DNA of 64,000 nt from CAVOHU01 sp963843385 (GCA_963843385.1 CAWJJY010000007.1:992001-1056000); one strand, 5' to 3'; positions 9,085 through 18,136 are shown, numbered from the stretch's first letter. Translations and numbers: made by a program. Notes: generated by a model from the letters alone, not told the origin.

Positions 9085-10653
9085 ATGTCATCGCTCTTCG
9101 CAGTGAAATCGATGGAGACGTTGAGGGCCGAGGCGGCCGAGACGGGAGAGCACAGCCTGAAGCGCGTGCTCGGGCCCGTCAACCTCATCACCCTCGGGAT
9201 AGGCGCGATTATCGGCACGGGCATCTTCGTGCTGACGGGGCAGGCGGCCGCGCAGTACGCGGGCCCTGCGATCGTGTTGTCGATGTTGCTGGCCGGGCTG
9301 GCAAGCGCGCTGGCCGGTCTGTGTTATGCGGAGTTTGCGTCGAGTGTCCCCATCGCCGGTTCGGCCTACACCTACGGCTACGCCACGCTGGGTGAGTTCT
9401 TCGCGTGGATCATCGGGTGGGACCTGATCCTCGAGTATGCGTTGGGCGCCGCGACGGTTGCCGTCGGGTGGTCCGGCTACGTCGTGAGCTTCCTGGCGGA
9501 CTTCGGGCTCCTCATCCCGCCGGCCTACACCGCGCCCTTCAACGCGGACCTGGTCGAAACCTCGCCTGGACACTGGCAGATCCTCGCGGCGAACCTGGCG
9601 GAGCAACTGAGAGGGCAGGGGATCGACCCGGCCAGCCTGCAGCACGTCACCGGGATCATCAACCTGCCGGCCATGCTCATCGCCGTGCTGGTGACGATCC
9701 TGCTGGTTATCGGCATCAAGGAGTCGGCCAACGTCAACTCCGTCATCGTGATCGTCAAGGTGGCGGTCGTGCTGCTCGTGATCGTCGCCGGCGCCGCGTT
9801 CGTGAAGACGGCCAACTGGCATCCGCTCATTCCGCCGAACCGGGGATCGTTTGGCGACTTCGGATGGAGCGGGATCGCCCGCGGGGCGGGGGTGATCTTC
9901 TTCGCCTACATCGGGTTCGACGCAGTGTCCACCGCGGCGCAGGAGGCGAAGAACCCGCAACGCGACATGCCGATCGGCATTCTCGGGTCGCTCGTGATCT
10001 GCACCGTCCTCTACGTGGCGGTGTCGCTGGTCATGGTGGGTCTGGTGCCCTACACCGAGCTCGGCGTCGCGGCCCCGATGGCGGTCGCGATTGATGCCGC
10101 GCGCGTGTCTTCGGCCGGGACAGTCTGGTCCGGCCTGATCAGCACCCTGCCGTTCCTGGTCAAGCTGGGAGCGATTGCAGGCCTCAGCTCGGTCATGGTC
10201 GTCATGATGCTCGGGCAGCCGCGCATCTTCTACTCGATGGCCCACGACGGACTGCTGCCCGCCTGGGCGAAGAAGATCCACCCGCGGTTCCGGACGCCGC
10301 ACATCACCACGATTGTGACGGGCGTCGCCGTGGCGCTCGCCGCGGGCTTCACGCCCATCACCATCCTGGGCGAACTGGTCAGCGTGGGCACCTTGCTGGC
10401 CTTCGTGATCGTGTCGCTTGGGATCATCTTCCTCCGGAAGAACCGTCCTGACGTGAAGGCGCCGTTCCGGACCCCGTTCGTGCCGTGGGTGCCGATTCTC
10501 TCGGCGCTGGTGTCTCTGGCCCTGATGGCCAGCCTGCCGCTCCCGACCTGGGAACGGCTGATCGTCTGGATGATCCTCGGCATTGCGATCTACTTCGGCT
10601 ACGGCTACAGCCACAGCGAGCTTCGCAAACGCGTCCTGGCGGGCGGGAAGTAG
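9085..10653 (+). CDS. APC-family amino acid permease
   Basis: Inner-membrane amino acid transporter of the amino acid-polyamine-organocation superfamily, closest in style to cationic amino acid transporters. The ATG at 9085 has GGAGG 8 bases upstream, which decides it against a GTG at 9052. The 522-residue protein has about 12 or more hydrophobic segments, the TM1 signature GIGAIIGTGIFVLTG (about residues 34-48), the TM6-type stretch IFFAYIGFDAVST (about 271-283) and a short Arg/Lys-rich C-terminus. A periplasmic insertion with DPASLQHVTG lies at about 170-200. It is followed 18 bases later by a K+ channel gene. Substrate cannot be fixed from the sequence; lysine or arginine are likely candidates. 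Confidence 0.88.
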   Translation: MSSLFAVKSMETLRAEAAETGEHSLKRVLGPVNLITLGIGAIIGTGIFVLTGQAAAQYAGPAIVLSMLLAGLASALAGLCYAEFASSVPIAGSAYTYGYATLGEFFAWIIGWDLILEYALGAATVAVGWSGYVVSFLADFGLLIPPAYTAPFNADLVETSPGHWQILAANLAEQLRGQGIDPASLQHVTGIINLPAMLIAVLVTILLVIGIKESANVNSVIVIVKVAVVLLVIVAGAAFVKTANWHPLIPPNRGSFGDFGWSGIARGAGVIFFAYIGFDAVSTAAQEAKNPQRDMPIGILGSLVICTVLYVAVSLVMVGLVPYTELGVAAPMAVAIDAARVSSAGTVWSGLISTLPFLVKLGAIAGLSSVMVVMMLGQPRIFYSMAHDGLLPAWAKKIHPRFRTPHITTIVTGVAVALAAGFTPITILGELVSVGTLLAFVIVSLGIIFLRKNRPDVKAPFRTPFVPWVPILSALVSLALMASLPLPTWERLIVWMILGIAIYFGYGYSHSELRKRVLAGGK

Positions 10654-10671
10654 GACTCGAAGGCAAGCGCC

Positions 10672-11694
10672 ATGGTGAAGGGCGAACGTCCAGGGCGGCT
10701 GGTCGGGCCGCGGTTGGCCGTCGCCCTTCTCGTCACGGTCGTGGCCGGGGGCACCCTCGGCTACGTGGTGATCGAGGGATGGAACGCGTGGGACGCGTTC
10801 TTCATGACGGTCACCACCATCACTACGGTCGGATACCGCGAGATCCATCCTCTCTCCCTGGCGGGGCAGGTGTTCACGGTCGCGCTCATCGCGGCCGGCG
10901 TCGGCACTGCGTTCTACACCTTCACGCTGCTCGCCACCATCGTGGTCGAAGGCGGCCTGCACAAGACACTGTCCGATCGACGGCGGACCCGCATGCTGGA
11001 CGAACTGAAGGACCATTTCATCGTCTGCGGCTACGGCCGCATCGGCAGCACCATTGTCGAGGAGTTCAAGCGTCAGCACGTGCCCTGCGTGGTGATCGAG
11101 AAATCGCCGGAGCGCGTGCACGAGGTGATCGCGCGGGGCGGTATCGCGGTCGAAGCCGACGCCAGCCGGGAAGAGGTGCTCAAGCGAGTGGGCATCGACG
11201 CCGCCCGGGGGCTCATCGCTGCCGTCGGCACCGATGCGGAAAACGTCTACACCGTGCTGACCGCGCGGGTGCTGCGCCCCGACCTCTACATCATCGGCCG
11301 CGCCGAAACCGAGGACGCCGAACGCAAGCTGCTTCGGGCCGGGGCCGACCGGGTCGTCTCGCCCTACCGCATCGGGGCCTCCCATCTCGCGCAGACGGCG
11401 CTGAGGCCGGCGGTGGTGGACTTCTTCGCCATTGCCACCAGCTCGGAGCACCTGGAACTTGCCATCGAGCAGGTCACGATTGCCGAACGCGCGGCCATGG
11501 CCGGTCAGTCGATCATCGAAGCCAACCTGCGGCAGCGGTTCGGTGCGATCGCGGTCGGCATCAAGCGCCGCCAGGGGCGCATGGAGTTCAATCCACCGGG
11601 CGAGGCACGGATGCAGGCCGGCGATCAGCTGGTCGTGCTGGGCCCGGTTGACGGGTTGCGCCAGCTCGAACTGGCTGCCGCCCGGGACGAGTGA
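10672..11694 (+). CDS. Two-helix potassium channel with RCK (TrkA-N/TrkA-C) domains
   Basis: Membrane K+ channel subunit of the MthK type, gated by ligands bound to its cytoplasmic RCK domain. The 340-residue protein has TM1 (about 13-33), a pore loop with filter T52-V-G-Y55, TM2 (about 64-90), an RCK-N Rossmann domain beginning FIVCGYGRIGS (about 118) and an RCK-C domain (about 255-335). The usual Gly-Asp/Glu after TVGY is replaced by Arg56-Glu57 (TVGYRE). This changes the outer mouth of the pore and could alter conductance or selectivity. It lies 18 bases after the permease gene and 12 bases before folD, so it appears to be co-transcribed with them. Confidence 0.88.
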   Translation: MVKGERPGRLVGPRLAVALLVTVVAGGTLGYVVIEGWNAWDAFFMTVTTITTVGYREIHPLSLAGQVFTVALIAAGVGTAFYTFTLLATIVVEGGLHKTLSDRRRTRMLDELKDHFIVCGYGRIGSTIVEEFKRQHVPCVVIEKSPERVHEVIARGGIAVEADASREEVLKRVGIDAARGLIAAVGTDAENVYTVLTARVLRPDLYIIGRAETEDAERKLLRAGADRVVSPYRIGASHLAQTALRPAVVDFFAIATSSEHLELAIEQVTIAERAAMAGQSIIEANLRQRFGAIAVGIKRRQGRMEFNPPGEARMQAGDQLVVLGPVDGLRQLELAAARDE

Positions 11695-11706
11695 GAACCA
11701 GGACGC

Positions 11707-12636
11707 ATGGCAGCACGGATTCTTGACGGCAACGCGGTCGCGCGCGCGATCCGAATGGAGCTCGCGCCGCGGGTCGAGGCGTTCACCAGGAGGAAGGGCA
11801 GGCCGCCGGGGCTCGGCATCGTGCTCGCCGGCGAGGATCCGGCCTCGGAGGTCTACGTCCGGAACAAGCTCAAGTCAGCCGCCGAAATCGGCCTGCACGC
11901 CCAACTCGAGCGCCTGCCCGCAACCTCCGGCCTGGGCGAGGTTCTGGCCCTGGTCGAACGGCTCAACGGGCGTTCGGACATCGACGGGATGATCGTCCAG
12001 TCGCCGCTGCCCGAGGCGATGGGCGCCGACGCCGAGGCGCGGGTGGTCGAGGCGATGGACCCCGCCAAGGATGTTGACGGATTCACAGCCGTCAACCTCG
12101 GGCGGCTGGTCCAGAATCGGCCGGGCCTGGCGGCCTGCACGCCGTCGGGCATCATGGAACTGCTGGATCGATCCGGCATTCAGCTCTCCGGGGCCCGTGC
12201 CGTGGTCATCGGCCGAAGCGACATCGTCGGCAAACCGATGGCCTTCCTGCTGCTGCATCGCCACGCCACCGTCACGATCTGTCATTCGAGGACGCGGGAC
12301 CTGGCATCGATCGCGAAAACGGCGGATATCCTGGTCGCGGCCATCGGGCGACCGGCCTTCGTGACATCCGAGTTCGTGAAGCCGGGGGCCACCGTGATCG
12401 ACGTCGGAACCTCGCGCGTGACCGACTCCGAGCTGGTCGGGCGCTGGTTTCCAGCGGGATCGCCTCGCCTGGCCGTTTTCGCGAAGAACGGATCGCTGAT
12501 GGTCGGTGACGTCCACCCGGAGGTCGCCGAAGTCGCAGGCGCGCTGACGCCTGTGCCCGGCGGGGTCGGGCCGCTCACCGTCGCGATGCTGCTGTCGAAT
12601 ACCGTGCGCGCTGCCGAAGGGGGCGGCGACCGCTGA
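11707..12636 (+). CDS. folD: Bifunctional methylenetetrahydrofolate dehydrogenase / methenyltetrahydrofolate cyclohydrolase
   Basis: FolD interconverts 5,10-methylene-, methenyl- and 10-formyl-THF, feeding purine and formyl-Met synthesis. The 309-residue protein shows YVRNKLKSA (catalytic Tyr/Lys region, about residue 50), DGMIVQSPLP (about 97-106), PAKDVDGFT, CTPSGIMELL and the NADP-binding VIGRSDIVGKPMAFLLL (about 172-188). The usual GDVDF near the C-terminus reads GDVHPEV here, a mild variation. The stop overlaps the coaE start by one base (TGATG), so the two genes are coupled. Confidence 0.96.
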   Translation: MAARILDGNAVARAIRMELAPRVEAFTRRKGRPPGLGIVLAGEDPASEVYVRNKLKSAAEIGLHAQLERLPATSGLGEVLALVERLNGRSDIDGMIVQSPLPEAMGADAEARVVEAMDPAKDVDGFTAVNLGRLVQNRPGLAACTPSGIMELLDRSGIQLSGARAVVIGRSDIVGKPMAFLLLHRHATVTICHSRTRDLASIAKTADILVAAIGRPAFVTSEFVKPGATVIDVGTSRVTDSELVGRWFPAGSPRLAVFAKNGSLMVGDVHPEVAEVAGALTPVPGGVGPLTVAMLLSNTVRAAEGGGDR

Positions 12637-13241
12637 TGCTCCGCGTCGCGCTCACCGGCGGCATCGCGACGGGGAAGTCCGGCGTGCTCGCCCGATTTCG
12701 CGGCCTGGGTGTGAGCGTCATCGAGTCGGACTCGCTCTCACGCGAGGTGATCGCGCCGGGCACGCCAGGAGCCGATGCGGTGCGCCGCCGGTTCGGTCCG
12801 CAGATCATCGGAGCCGACGGCACGGTCGATCGTGCCAGGCTTGGTGACATCGTGTTTGGCGATGCGGAGGCGCGCACCGATCTCGAGTCCATCATCCATC
12901 CGGCCGTGTACGCGCGTATCGGGCGGTGGTTCGAGCACCTGGCTGCCTCGGGGCAGGGGCTGGGATTGGCCGAGATCCCGCTGCTCTATGAAACCGGACA
13001 CCAGTCCGACTTCGATCGCGTGGTGGTGACGGTGTGCGAGACCGCAGAGCAGGTCCGCCGGGTCCGGGAGCGCAGCGGCCTGAGCGAGGCGCAGGCCCTC
13101 CAGCGAATCGCCGCGCAGATGCCGCCGGAAGAGAAGGCGCGCCTGGCCGATTACGTGATCAGGACCGACGGCTCGATCGAAGACAGCAATCGACGAACCG
13201 ATGAGGTCTACCAGGCGCTAGTCGGCATCGCCGGCCAATAG
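12636..13241 (+). CDS. coaE: Dephospho-CoA kinase
   Basis: CoaE phosphorylates the ribose 3'-OH of dephospho-CoA, the last step of CoA synthesis. The 201-residue protein opens with MLRVALTGGIATGKS, containing the P-loop (residues 8-15). It also has the substrate segment ESDSLSREV (about 31-39, where most homologues have DAD), IIHPAVY (about 87) and the CoA-domain stretch EIPLLYETG (about 110). Length is typical. It is coupled to folD by a one-base overlap and is the last gene of the permease-channel-folD-coaE run. Confidence 0.95.
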   Translation: MLRVALTGGIATGKSGVLARFRGLGVSVIESDSLSREVIAPGTPGADAVRRRFGPQIIGADGTVDRARLGDIVFGDAEARTDLESIIHPAVYARIGRWFEHLAASGQGLGLAEIPLLYETGHQSDFDRVVVTVCETAEQVRRVRERSGLSEAQALQRIAAQMPPEEKARLADYVIRTDGSIEDSNRRTDEVYQALVGIAGQ

Positions 13242-13256
13242 CCGCTCCATTCGCAA

Positions 13257-14432
13257 ATGACGTTGTGTAATACTGATTCGGCCGTGAAGCACCAGCGAAC
13301 ATCGCGCATCCTCGAGTCCGTGCTCGCCCTGGCTGCAACCGGCCTGATCGTTGCCGGTTGTGGCGGATCGACTCCAGGTCCCATCGTGCCTCCAACTCCG
13401 GTTCTTGCGGTCACCGCAATCTCTCCGCCTCGCGGGGCTACCATCGGCACGACCGAAGTGACCGTGACCGGCACCCTGTTCGGCGCCGGCATGACCGTCA
13501 CCATCGGCGGGGTGGCGGCCACCAACGTGCGGGTGCAGAGCGCGACAACGGTGCTGGCGACGGCCGGCCCGCACGATGCCGGCCCGGTAGACGTGGCCGT
13601 TTCGCTCGACGGAAAGAGCGCGACGCTGCCGGGCGGGTTCACCTACCTGGCGCCGGCGGCGGGCACGCTGCCTGTCATCACCGGGTTCACCACGCAGGGG
13701 AGCCAACTCGGTCAGCGTGAGGGGGGATTCGTGGAGGCCGGCGACGAGATCACCGTCACCGCCCTCCTGCAGCCACCCGGCACGCCCCCGGATGGTCTCA
13801 CCTTCGAGTGGAGCGCCGAATCAGGCACGATAACCGGCAGCGGTCCATCTGTTCGCTGGAGGGCCCCGGCTTCACGACAGGTCGTGACGCCGGCCAACGT
13901 GAAGATCACGGTCAAGATCACCAAGACGATCGACGTGGTTCTCCCGTATCCAAGTGCATCGATCGTCAGCGTGTCGGGGAACACCAGCGTTGTGCTTCAC
14001 GACTCGGTCAAGGAGGTCTCGGACCTGTCGGTGCTGTTCCTGGAGGATTTCTCGGACTCGAGTATCCCCCCGCAGCAGGTGGTTCGCAACTTCTGGGACG
14101 AATGCCCCGGCAAGGCGAGTGAACAGGGAGACATTCAGAACAACCGGAACCTCTTCCTGATCTTCGAGCACAGAATCTCGCCGCCCAGCGTGGCGACGAT
14201 TAACTTCGGGGGCGTCTGCTCGCTGTTGCCCGAGAGGCCGAGAAGCGGCGACGCGTGCGTCGCGGTGCCCGTCTACTGGCATTCCCTGCGGTTCTCGAAC
14301 AACCAGACCGAAACCACAATCGGCACCGACTACCTGGCGGCGGTCTACCGCAGCTCGAGATGGTGGTTGTGCGACAGCGACTTCGGCAACTACGAAGTGA
14401 CGAACCCGCTGCTTCCGGCCTTCAAACGGTAG
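13257..14432 (+). CDS. IPT/TIG-domain lipoprotein of unknown function
   Basis: Family not recognised beyond its domains. The product (up to 391 residues) has a basic start, a hydrophobic helix and the lipobox LIVAGC (Cys at about residue 35), so it is an exported lipoprotein. Residues about 50-125 form an IPT/TIG beta-sandwich (TAISPPRGATIGTTEVTV, then GVAATNVRVQSATTVLAT). A possible second Ig-like region lies at 140-230. The C-terminal 150 residues are unfamiliar and contain two closely spaced Cys pairs. A GTG at 13284 (VKHQRTSRILES) is an alternative start; a TAATAC sequence at about 13267 would place transcription just before it. The 3' end overlaps lapB tail-to-tail by 11 bases. Confidence 0.7.
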   Translation: MTLCNTDSAVKHQRTSRILESVLALAATGLIVAGCGGSTPGPIVPPTPVLAVTAISPPRGATIGTTEVTVTGTLFGAGMTVTIGGVAATNVRVQSATTVLATAGPHDAGPVDVAVSLDGKSATLPGGFTYLAPAAGTLPVITGFTTQGSQLGQREGGFVEAGDEITVTALLQPPGTPPDGLTFEWSAESGTITGSGPSVRWRAPASRQVVTPANVKITVKITKTIDVVLPYPSASIVSVSGNTSVVLHDSVKEVSDLSVLFLEDFSDSSIPPQQVVRNFWDECPGKASEQGDIQNNRNLFLIFEHRISPPSVATINFGGVCSLLPERPRSGDACVAVPVYWHSLRFSNNQTETTIGTDYLAAVYRSSRWWLCDSDFGNYEVTNPLLPAFKR

Positions 14433-15657
14433 GCTGTTCGAGTTCGCTGCCCGCCTCGGCTTCTTTGGCCGGCGCGATCCGATCCTCGACGAAGGTGTCC
14501 CATTCATGGCAGTGGGGACACTGCCAGAGCAGTTCCGTGCTCCTGTAGTGGCAGCGCTGGCACACGTGCGGGTCGAGATAGAACACGGACTGTCGTGTCA
14601 GGTCGATGTAGCGCTGGACGAGACCACGATCGAGACGCATCGAGAGCAGCGTCTGCCAGATCGCCTGGTGGATCGTCAGCGCGTGGGGGTTGTGCGCGAG
14701 CGCCTCGAAGAGCAGCTCCAGCGCCTCGGCGTCGCCGCCGCGAGCCGACAGGTGGCGCGAAAGCGCCAGCCGCGCGCGCCAGTCGGCCGGAGTGACGGCG
14801 ATGAGCCGCCGGCAGAGCTCCTGGAACCGCTGGCCCGGGCTGTTGGCGTACATCGACTCCAGCCGATCGAAGGCCAGGTAGGCGCGTTCCGGTGACACCT
14901 GGAGGACGCGTTCCCACGCCTCGGTCGCGGCCGCGAGGTTCCCTTCGTACGAACGCAGATCACCCAGGTTCAGGTGGGCCGGTATCGCCCGGACATCGCG
15001 ATCGATGGCGGCCGAGAAGCGCGCGGCCGCCGCCGCGTAGTCCATCCGTTTCAGGTCCTGCTTGCCGAGTTCGGTTTCCAGAAACGCCAGGATCTGCTGA
15101 TTGCGCGGCTGGTCGATCTCGTCCGCCGTCTTCACCAGTTGCTGACGCAGCTCGTAGGCCTCACCCCAGCGATGCTGCTCTTCGCTCAGCTTCTGGAGAT
15201 TGACCAGGGCGTACTTGTTTCCGGGATCCAGCCTCAAGACCTCGTGAAACGCCTCGTACGCGCGATCAACGAACCCGCCGCGCTTGTAGTCCAGGCCGAG
15301 GCAGAGCAGCGCGTAGGCGTGCTCCAGCTTGCGGAGCTTCGGCCGTTGCAGCAGCGACTGATGGATGGTGATGGCGCGGCCGACCTGCCCCTTCTCGCGG
15401 AACAGGTTGCCGAGAATCATGTGAATCTCGAGCGCGTCCTGCATTCGGGCGGCGCGAGTCAGCTCGTCGATGGCCAGGTCAAGGTGGTTCGACACGAGCG
15501 CGTTCAGCCCCAGGATGAAGTGAGGCGATTCGCGGGCCCGACGCCGATCGATCCATCGCCCTTCCTGGATCTTGTAGCGCTCCCACAGTTTGCCGCCAAG
15601 GATGCCGATGAGCAGCGCGAGAACGGCCGAAATCAGCTGGCCGTAGTCTTGAATCAC
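14422..15657 (-). CDS. lapB: LapB-like TPR protein with C-terminal zinc-ribbon (LPS regulatory factor)
   Basis: LapB (YciM) is an inner-membrane-anchored TPR protein that, in Enterobacteria, couples LPS assembly to FtsH-dependent degradation of LpxC. The GTG at 15657 gives MIQDYGQLIS and overlaps the kdsC stop (GTGA), so it is preferred to an upstream in-frame start. The 411-residue protein has one N-terminal TM helix (about residues 7-22) followed by ERYKIQEG, a long TPR array (about 45-340) and a rubredoxin-like metal site CQRCHYR...CPHCHEW near the C-terminus, which is the LapB hallmark. Its place at the end of the Kdo cluster supports a role in LPS homeostasis. Confidence 0.88.
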   Translation of the reverse strand: MIQDYGQLISAVLALLIGILGGKLWERYKIQEGRWIDRRRARESPHFILGLNALVSNHLDLAIDELTRAARMQDALEIHMILGNLFREKGQVGRAITIHQSLLQRPKLRKLEHAYALLCLGLDYKRGGFVDRAYEAFHEVLRLDPGNKYALVNLQKLSEEQHRWGEAYELRQQLVKTADEIDQPRNQQILAFLETELGKQDLKRMDYAAAAARFSAAIDRDVRAIPAHLNLGDLRSYEGNLAAATEAWERVLQVSPERAYLAFDRLESMYANSPGQRFQELCRRLIAVTPADWRARLALSRHLSARGGDAEALELLFEALAHNPHALTIHQAIWQTLLSMRLDRGLVQRYIDLTRQSVFYLDPHVCQRCHYRSTELLWQCPHCHEWDTFVEDRIAPAKEAEAGSELEQPTV

Positions 15658-16202
15658 GACGCCTCCCGTCCCCGGTACGACGCGACGATGGAGGCCCATC
15701 GGCCCTGCGCGCGGAGGATGAGCTCGACCAGCTCGCGCACGGCCCCGCGTCCGCCGCGCCTGGATGCGACCCAGTCCGCGCGCTCGCGCACTTCTGCGGC
15801 GCCATCCGACGGCGTGGCCGAGAGACCGACCCGCTCGATCACGGGCAAGTCGAGCAGATCGTCGCCCATGTAGGCAACCTCGTCTTCATCGAATCCGTGG
15901 GCTTCCAGGATCTTCCCGAATGCATCGAGCTTGTCGCCGGCGCCCTGGACGACGATCCGGATCCCGAGCTGCGAGGCGCGCCGGGCCGTGGCCGCTGACT
16001 GGCGGCCCGACAGCAAGCCGGTTGTAAGGCCCGCAGTGCCCGCCCAGACGACCGCCGTGCCGTCACGGATGTCGAATCGCTTCTGCTCGGTGCCGTCGTC
16101 GGCGAGCAGGATCGTGCCGTCGGTCAGCACACCGTCGACATCCAGCAGCAACAGCCGGATGCGCCTGGCTTTGCGATCGAAGATTTCAGGGTCCACCGGC
16201 AC
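15654..16202 (-). CDS. kdsC: 3-deoxy-D-manno-octulosonate 8-phosphate phosphatase
   Basis: KdsC hydrolyses Kdo-8-phosphate to Kdo. The 182-residue HAD-family protein has the motif DVDGVLTDG with catalytic Asp21 and Asp23, motif II in GLLSGRQS (about 66), the Lys-containing QGAGDKLDAF (about 92) and motif IV YMGDDLLDLPV (about 114). There is no cap insertion, which fits the tetrameric C0 KdsC type. It lies between kdsD (99 bases upstream) and lapB (4-base overlap downstream). Confidence 0.95.
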   Translation of the reverse strand: MPVDPEIFDRKARRIRLLLLDVDGVLTDGTILLADDGTEQKRFDIRDGTAVVWAGTAGLTTGLLSGRQSAATARRASQLGIRIVVQGAGDKLDAFGKILEAHGFDEDEVAYMGDDLLDLPVIERVGLSATPSDGAAEVRERADWVASRRGGRGAVRELVELILRAQGRWASIVASYRGREAS

Positions 16203-16301
16203 GGCGTCAGGTTACTCCGCGAGGGATCGGCGCTCCACCCTGGATCCCCGGGTTACGTGCTCCATTCCAGGCTGATGCTCGACGCAACCGGCCGCCGGGC
16301 C

Positions 16302-17258
16302 TCAGAACAACTGCACGCGCCACAGGTCGTGAAGGTGCAGCACACCTTCGACGCGTTGGGAGGCGTCCACCACGACGAGCGACGTGATCTGGCGCTCCTC
16401 CATGACGCGAAGGGCGTCGACGGCGAACTGGTGACGGGCAATGGTCACCGGGTTGCGCGTCATCACGTCCTCCGCCACACGACGATGGAGATCCGGCTCG
16501 ATCAGGTGGCGTCGCAGATCGCCGTCGGTGATGATGCCCGCCAGCCGCCCGTCCTCCTCGAGGACGCACGTCATGCCGCGCCGCTTCTCCGAGATCTCGC
16601 GAATCACATCCGGCATCGGCGTGCGGCGGACCACCGAAGGCATCTCCTGGCCCGCGTGCATCAGCCGCTCGACCCTCAGCAGCCGCTTGCCCAGCTTGCC
16701 GCCCGGGTGAAGATTGGCGAAGTCCTCGGGCTGGAATCCCTTTTCGACCAGCAGCGTGATCGCCAGCGCATCACCCATGGCGAGCGCCGCCGTGGTGCTC
16801 GCGGTCGGGACCAGGTTCATCGGGCAGGCTTCCTCGCTCACGCCGCAGTCGAGCACGACGTCGGCGGCCTGGCCGAGGGTCGAGTCGACCTCGCCTGTCA
16901 GGGCGATGAGCCGGGCCCCAAGCCGCCGCACCGTTTCGAGCAACCGGACGATTTCCTCGGTCTCGCCGCTCTGGGAGAGCGCCACCACCACATCGTCGGC
17001 CTGGATGACGCCGAGGTCGCCATGGAACGCCTCGGCCGGATGGAGGAAGAACGCGGGCGTGCCGGTGCTGGAAAGCGTGGCCGCGATCTTCCGGCTGATG
17101 ATGCCGGACTTGCCCATCCCGGTGACAATCACGCGGCCCTTGCATTCGAACAGCAGCTGGATCGCCCGCACGAACCGATCGTCGAGCCGGTCGGCGAGGG
17201 CGAGAATGGCCGCCGACTCGGTCCGAAAGACCCTGTTGGCCAGCGAAAAATCCATCAT
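16302..17258 (-). CDS. kdsD: Arabinose-5-phosphate isomerase (SIS + two CBS domains)
   Basis: KdsD/KpsF converts ribulose-5-phosphate to arabinose-5-phosphate, the first committed step toward Kdo. The 318-residue protein has an N-terminal SIS domain with TGMGKSG (about residues 46-52), the GTPAFFLHPAEAFHGDLG segment and SQSGETEEI (about 94-102). Two C-terminal CBS motifs follow (about 205-318, with RGMTCVLEEDGRLAGIITDGD and a second copy). Its ATG overlaps the kdsA stop by 4 bases (ATGA), so the two are coupled. The substrate assignment is supported by the neighbouring kdsA, kdsB and kdsC. Confidence 0.95.
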   Translation of the reverse strand: MMDFSLANRVFRTESAAILALADRLDDRFVRAIQLLFECKGRVIVTGMGKSGIISRKIAATLSSTGTPAFFLHPAEAFHGDLGVIQADDVVVALSQSGETEEIVRLLETVRRLGARLIALTGEVDSTLGQAADVVLDCGVSEEACPMNLVPTASTTAALAMGDALAITLLVEKGFQPEDFANLHPGGKLGKRLLRVERLMHAGQEMPSVVRRTPMPDVIREISEKRRGMTCVLEEDGRLAGIITDGDLRRHLIEPDLHRRVAEDVMTRNPVTIARHQFAVDALRVMEERQITSLVVVDASQRVEGVLHLHDLWRVQLF

Positions 17259-18094
17259 GTGCGAGTTCCCTCGCGCCGGATCGTATCGATGCGGACCAGC
17301 CGCCGCAACAGCGGCTCGAGGCGGTCGAGCGCAAGGGCATTCTGCGCGTCGCTCCTGGCCCGCGGCGGATCGTCGTGAATCTCGAGGAAGATGCCGTCTG
17401 CCCCGGCCGCGAGGCCCGAGGGCGCGAGGGTGCCGATGTACTGCCCGAGGCCGGAGGTGACGCCCTCGCCGCCGCCCGGCAGCTGGAGGCTGTGCGTGAC
17501 GTCGAAGACGACCGGTACGCCCAGCCCCTGCATCATGGGAATGGCGCGCATGTCGACGACCAGGTTGTTGTAGCCGAAGCTGGTGCCGCGCTCCGTGACG
17601 AAGACGCGCGGGTTGCCGCAGGAAGTGACTTTCTCGACCGCGTGACGCATGTCGAGAGGCGCGAGGAACTGTCCCTTCTTCAGATTGACCGTACGGCCCG
17701 TCCTGGCGGCTGCAACGATCAGATCCGTCTGCCGGCAGAGGAACGCAGGAATCTGGAGCACGTCGGCGACTTCAGCGGCCGGTGCCGCCTGGTGCGGTTC
17801 GTGGATGTCGGTCAGGATCGGCACGCCCAGCCGGGCCTTGACCTCGGCGAGCACGCGGAGACCGTTCTCGAGGCCCGGTCCGCGGAACGAGCGCACTGAC
17901 GTGCGATTCGCCTTGTCGAACGAGGCCTTGAAGACCAGCGGCACTCCGCAGCGATTCGCGATGGACAGGATCGCCGAGCCCAGTTCGAGCGCGTGAGCCT
18001 CGCTCTCGATGACGCACGGCCCGGCAATGAGAACGAAGGGAAGCCCGCCGCCGAGCGAATGAGGTCCGATTGGAACCGGAGTCACGCCCGACAT
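17255..18094 (-). CDS. kdsA: 2-dehydro-3-deoxyphosphooctonate aldolase (Kdo-8-phosphate synthase)
   Basis: KdsA condenses arabinose-5-phosphate with PEP. The 279-residue TIM-barrel protein shows IAGPCVIES (about residues 23-31), FKASFDKANR, TDIHEP, QIPAFLCRQTDL, VNLKKGQF, ERGTSFGYNNLVVDM and the C-terminal LEIHDDPPRARSDAQNAL. The Cys of AGPC suggests a metal-dependent enzyme. The ATG at 18094 lies inside a TATAAT sequence, so if that -10 element is used, the mRNA would start near the in-frame GTG of Val4 and the real protein would begin there. It follows pyrG by 42 bases. Confidence 0.96.
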   Translation of the reverse strand: MSGVTPVPIGPHSLGGGLPFVLIAGPCVIESEAHALELGSAILSIANRCGVPLVFKASFDKANRTSVRSFRGPGLENGLRVLAEVKARLGVPILTDIHEPHQAAPAAEVADVLQIPAFLCRQTDLIVAAARTGRTVNLKKGQFLAPLDMRHAVEKVTSCGNPRVFVTERGTSFGYNNLVVDMRAIPMMQGLGVPVVFDVTHSLQLPGGGEGVTSGLGQYIGTLAPSGLAAGADGIFLEIHDDPPRARSDAQNALALDRLEPLLRRLVRIDTIRREGTRT

Positions 18095-18120
18095 TATACG
18101 TCGAGGATGGCGAAGCCCAA
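18093..18120 (-). promoter_or_regulatory. Possible kdsA promoter overlapping its ATG
   Basis: On the minus strand TTGGGC (18120-18115), 16 bases, then a perfect TATAAT (18098-18093). The last two bases of the hexamer are the first two of the annotated kdsA ATG. The expected start point, near 18086-18085, falls on GTG codon 4. The match may be chance because the gene also lies in a run behind pyrG. Confidence 0.35.
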
Positions 18121-18136
18121 GCCCGTTCGGGTGACC

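Noticed and set aside
9088..11451. 787-codon open frame on the minus strand opposite the permease and channel genes
   Set aside because: Its translation is low-complexity and rich in His/Asp/Arg/Gly, as expected opposite GC-rich genes. The plus strand encodes two clear protein families there.
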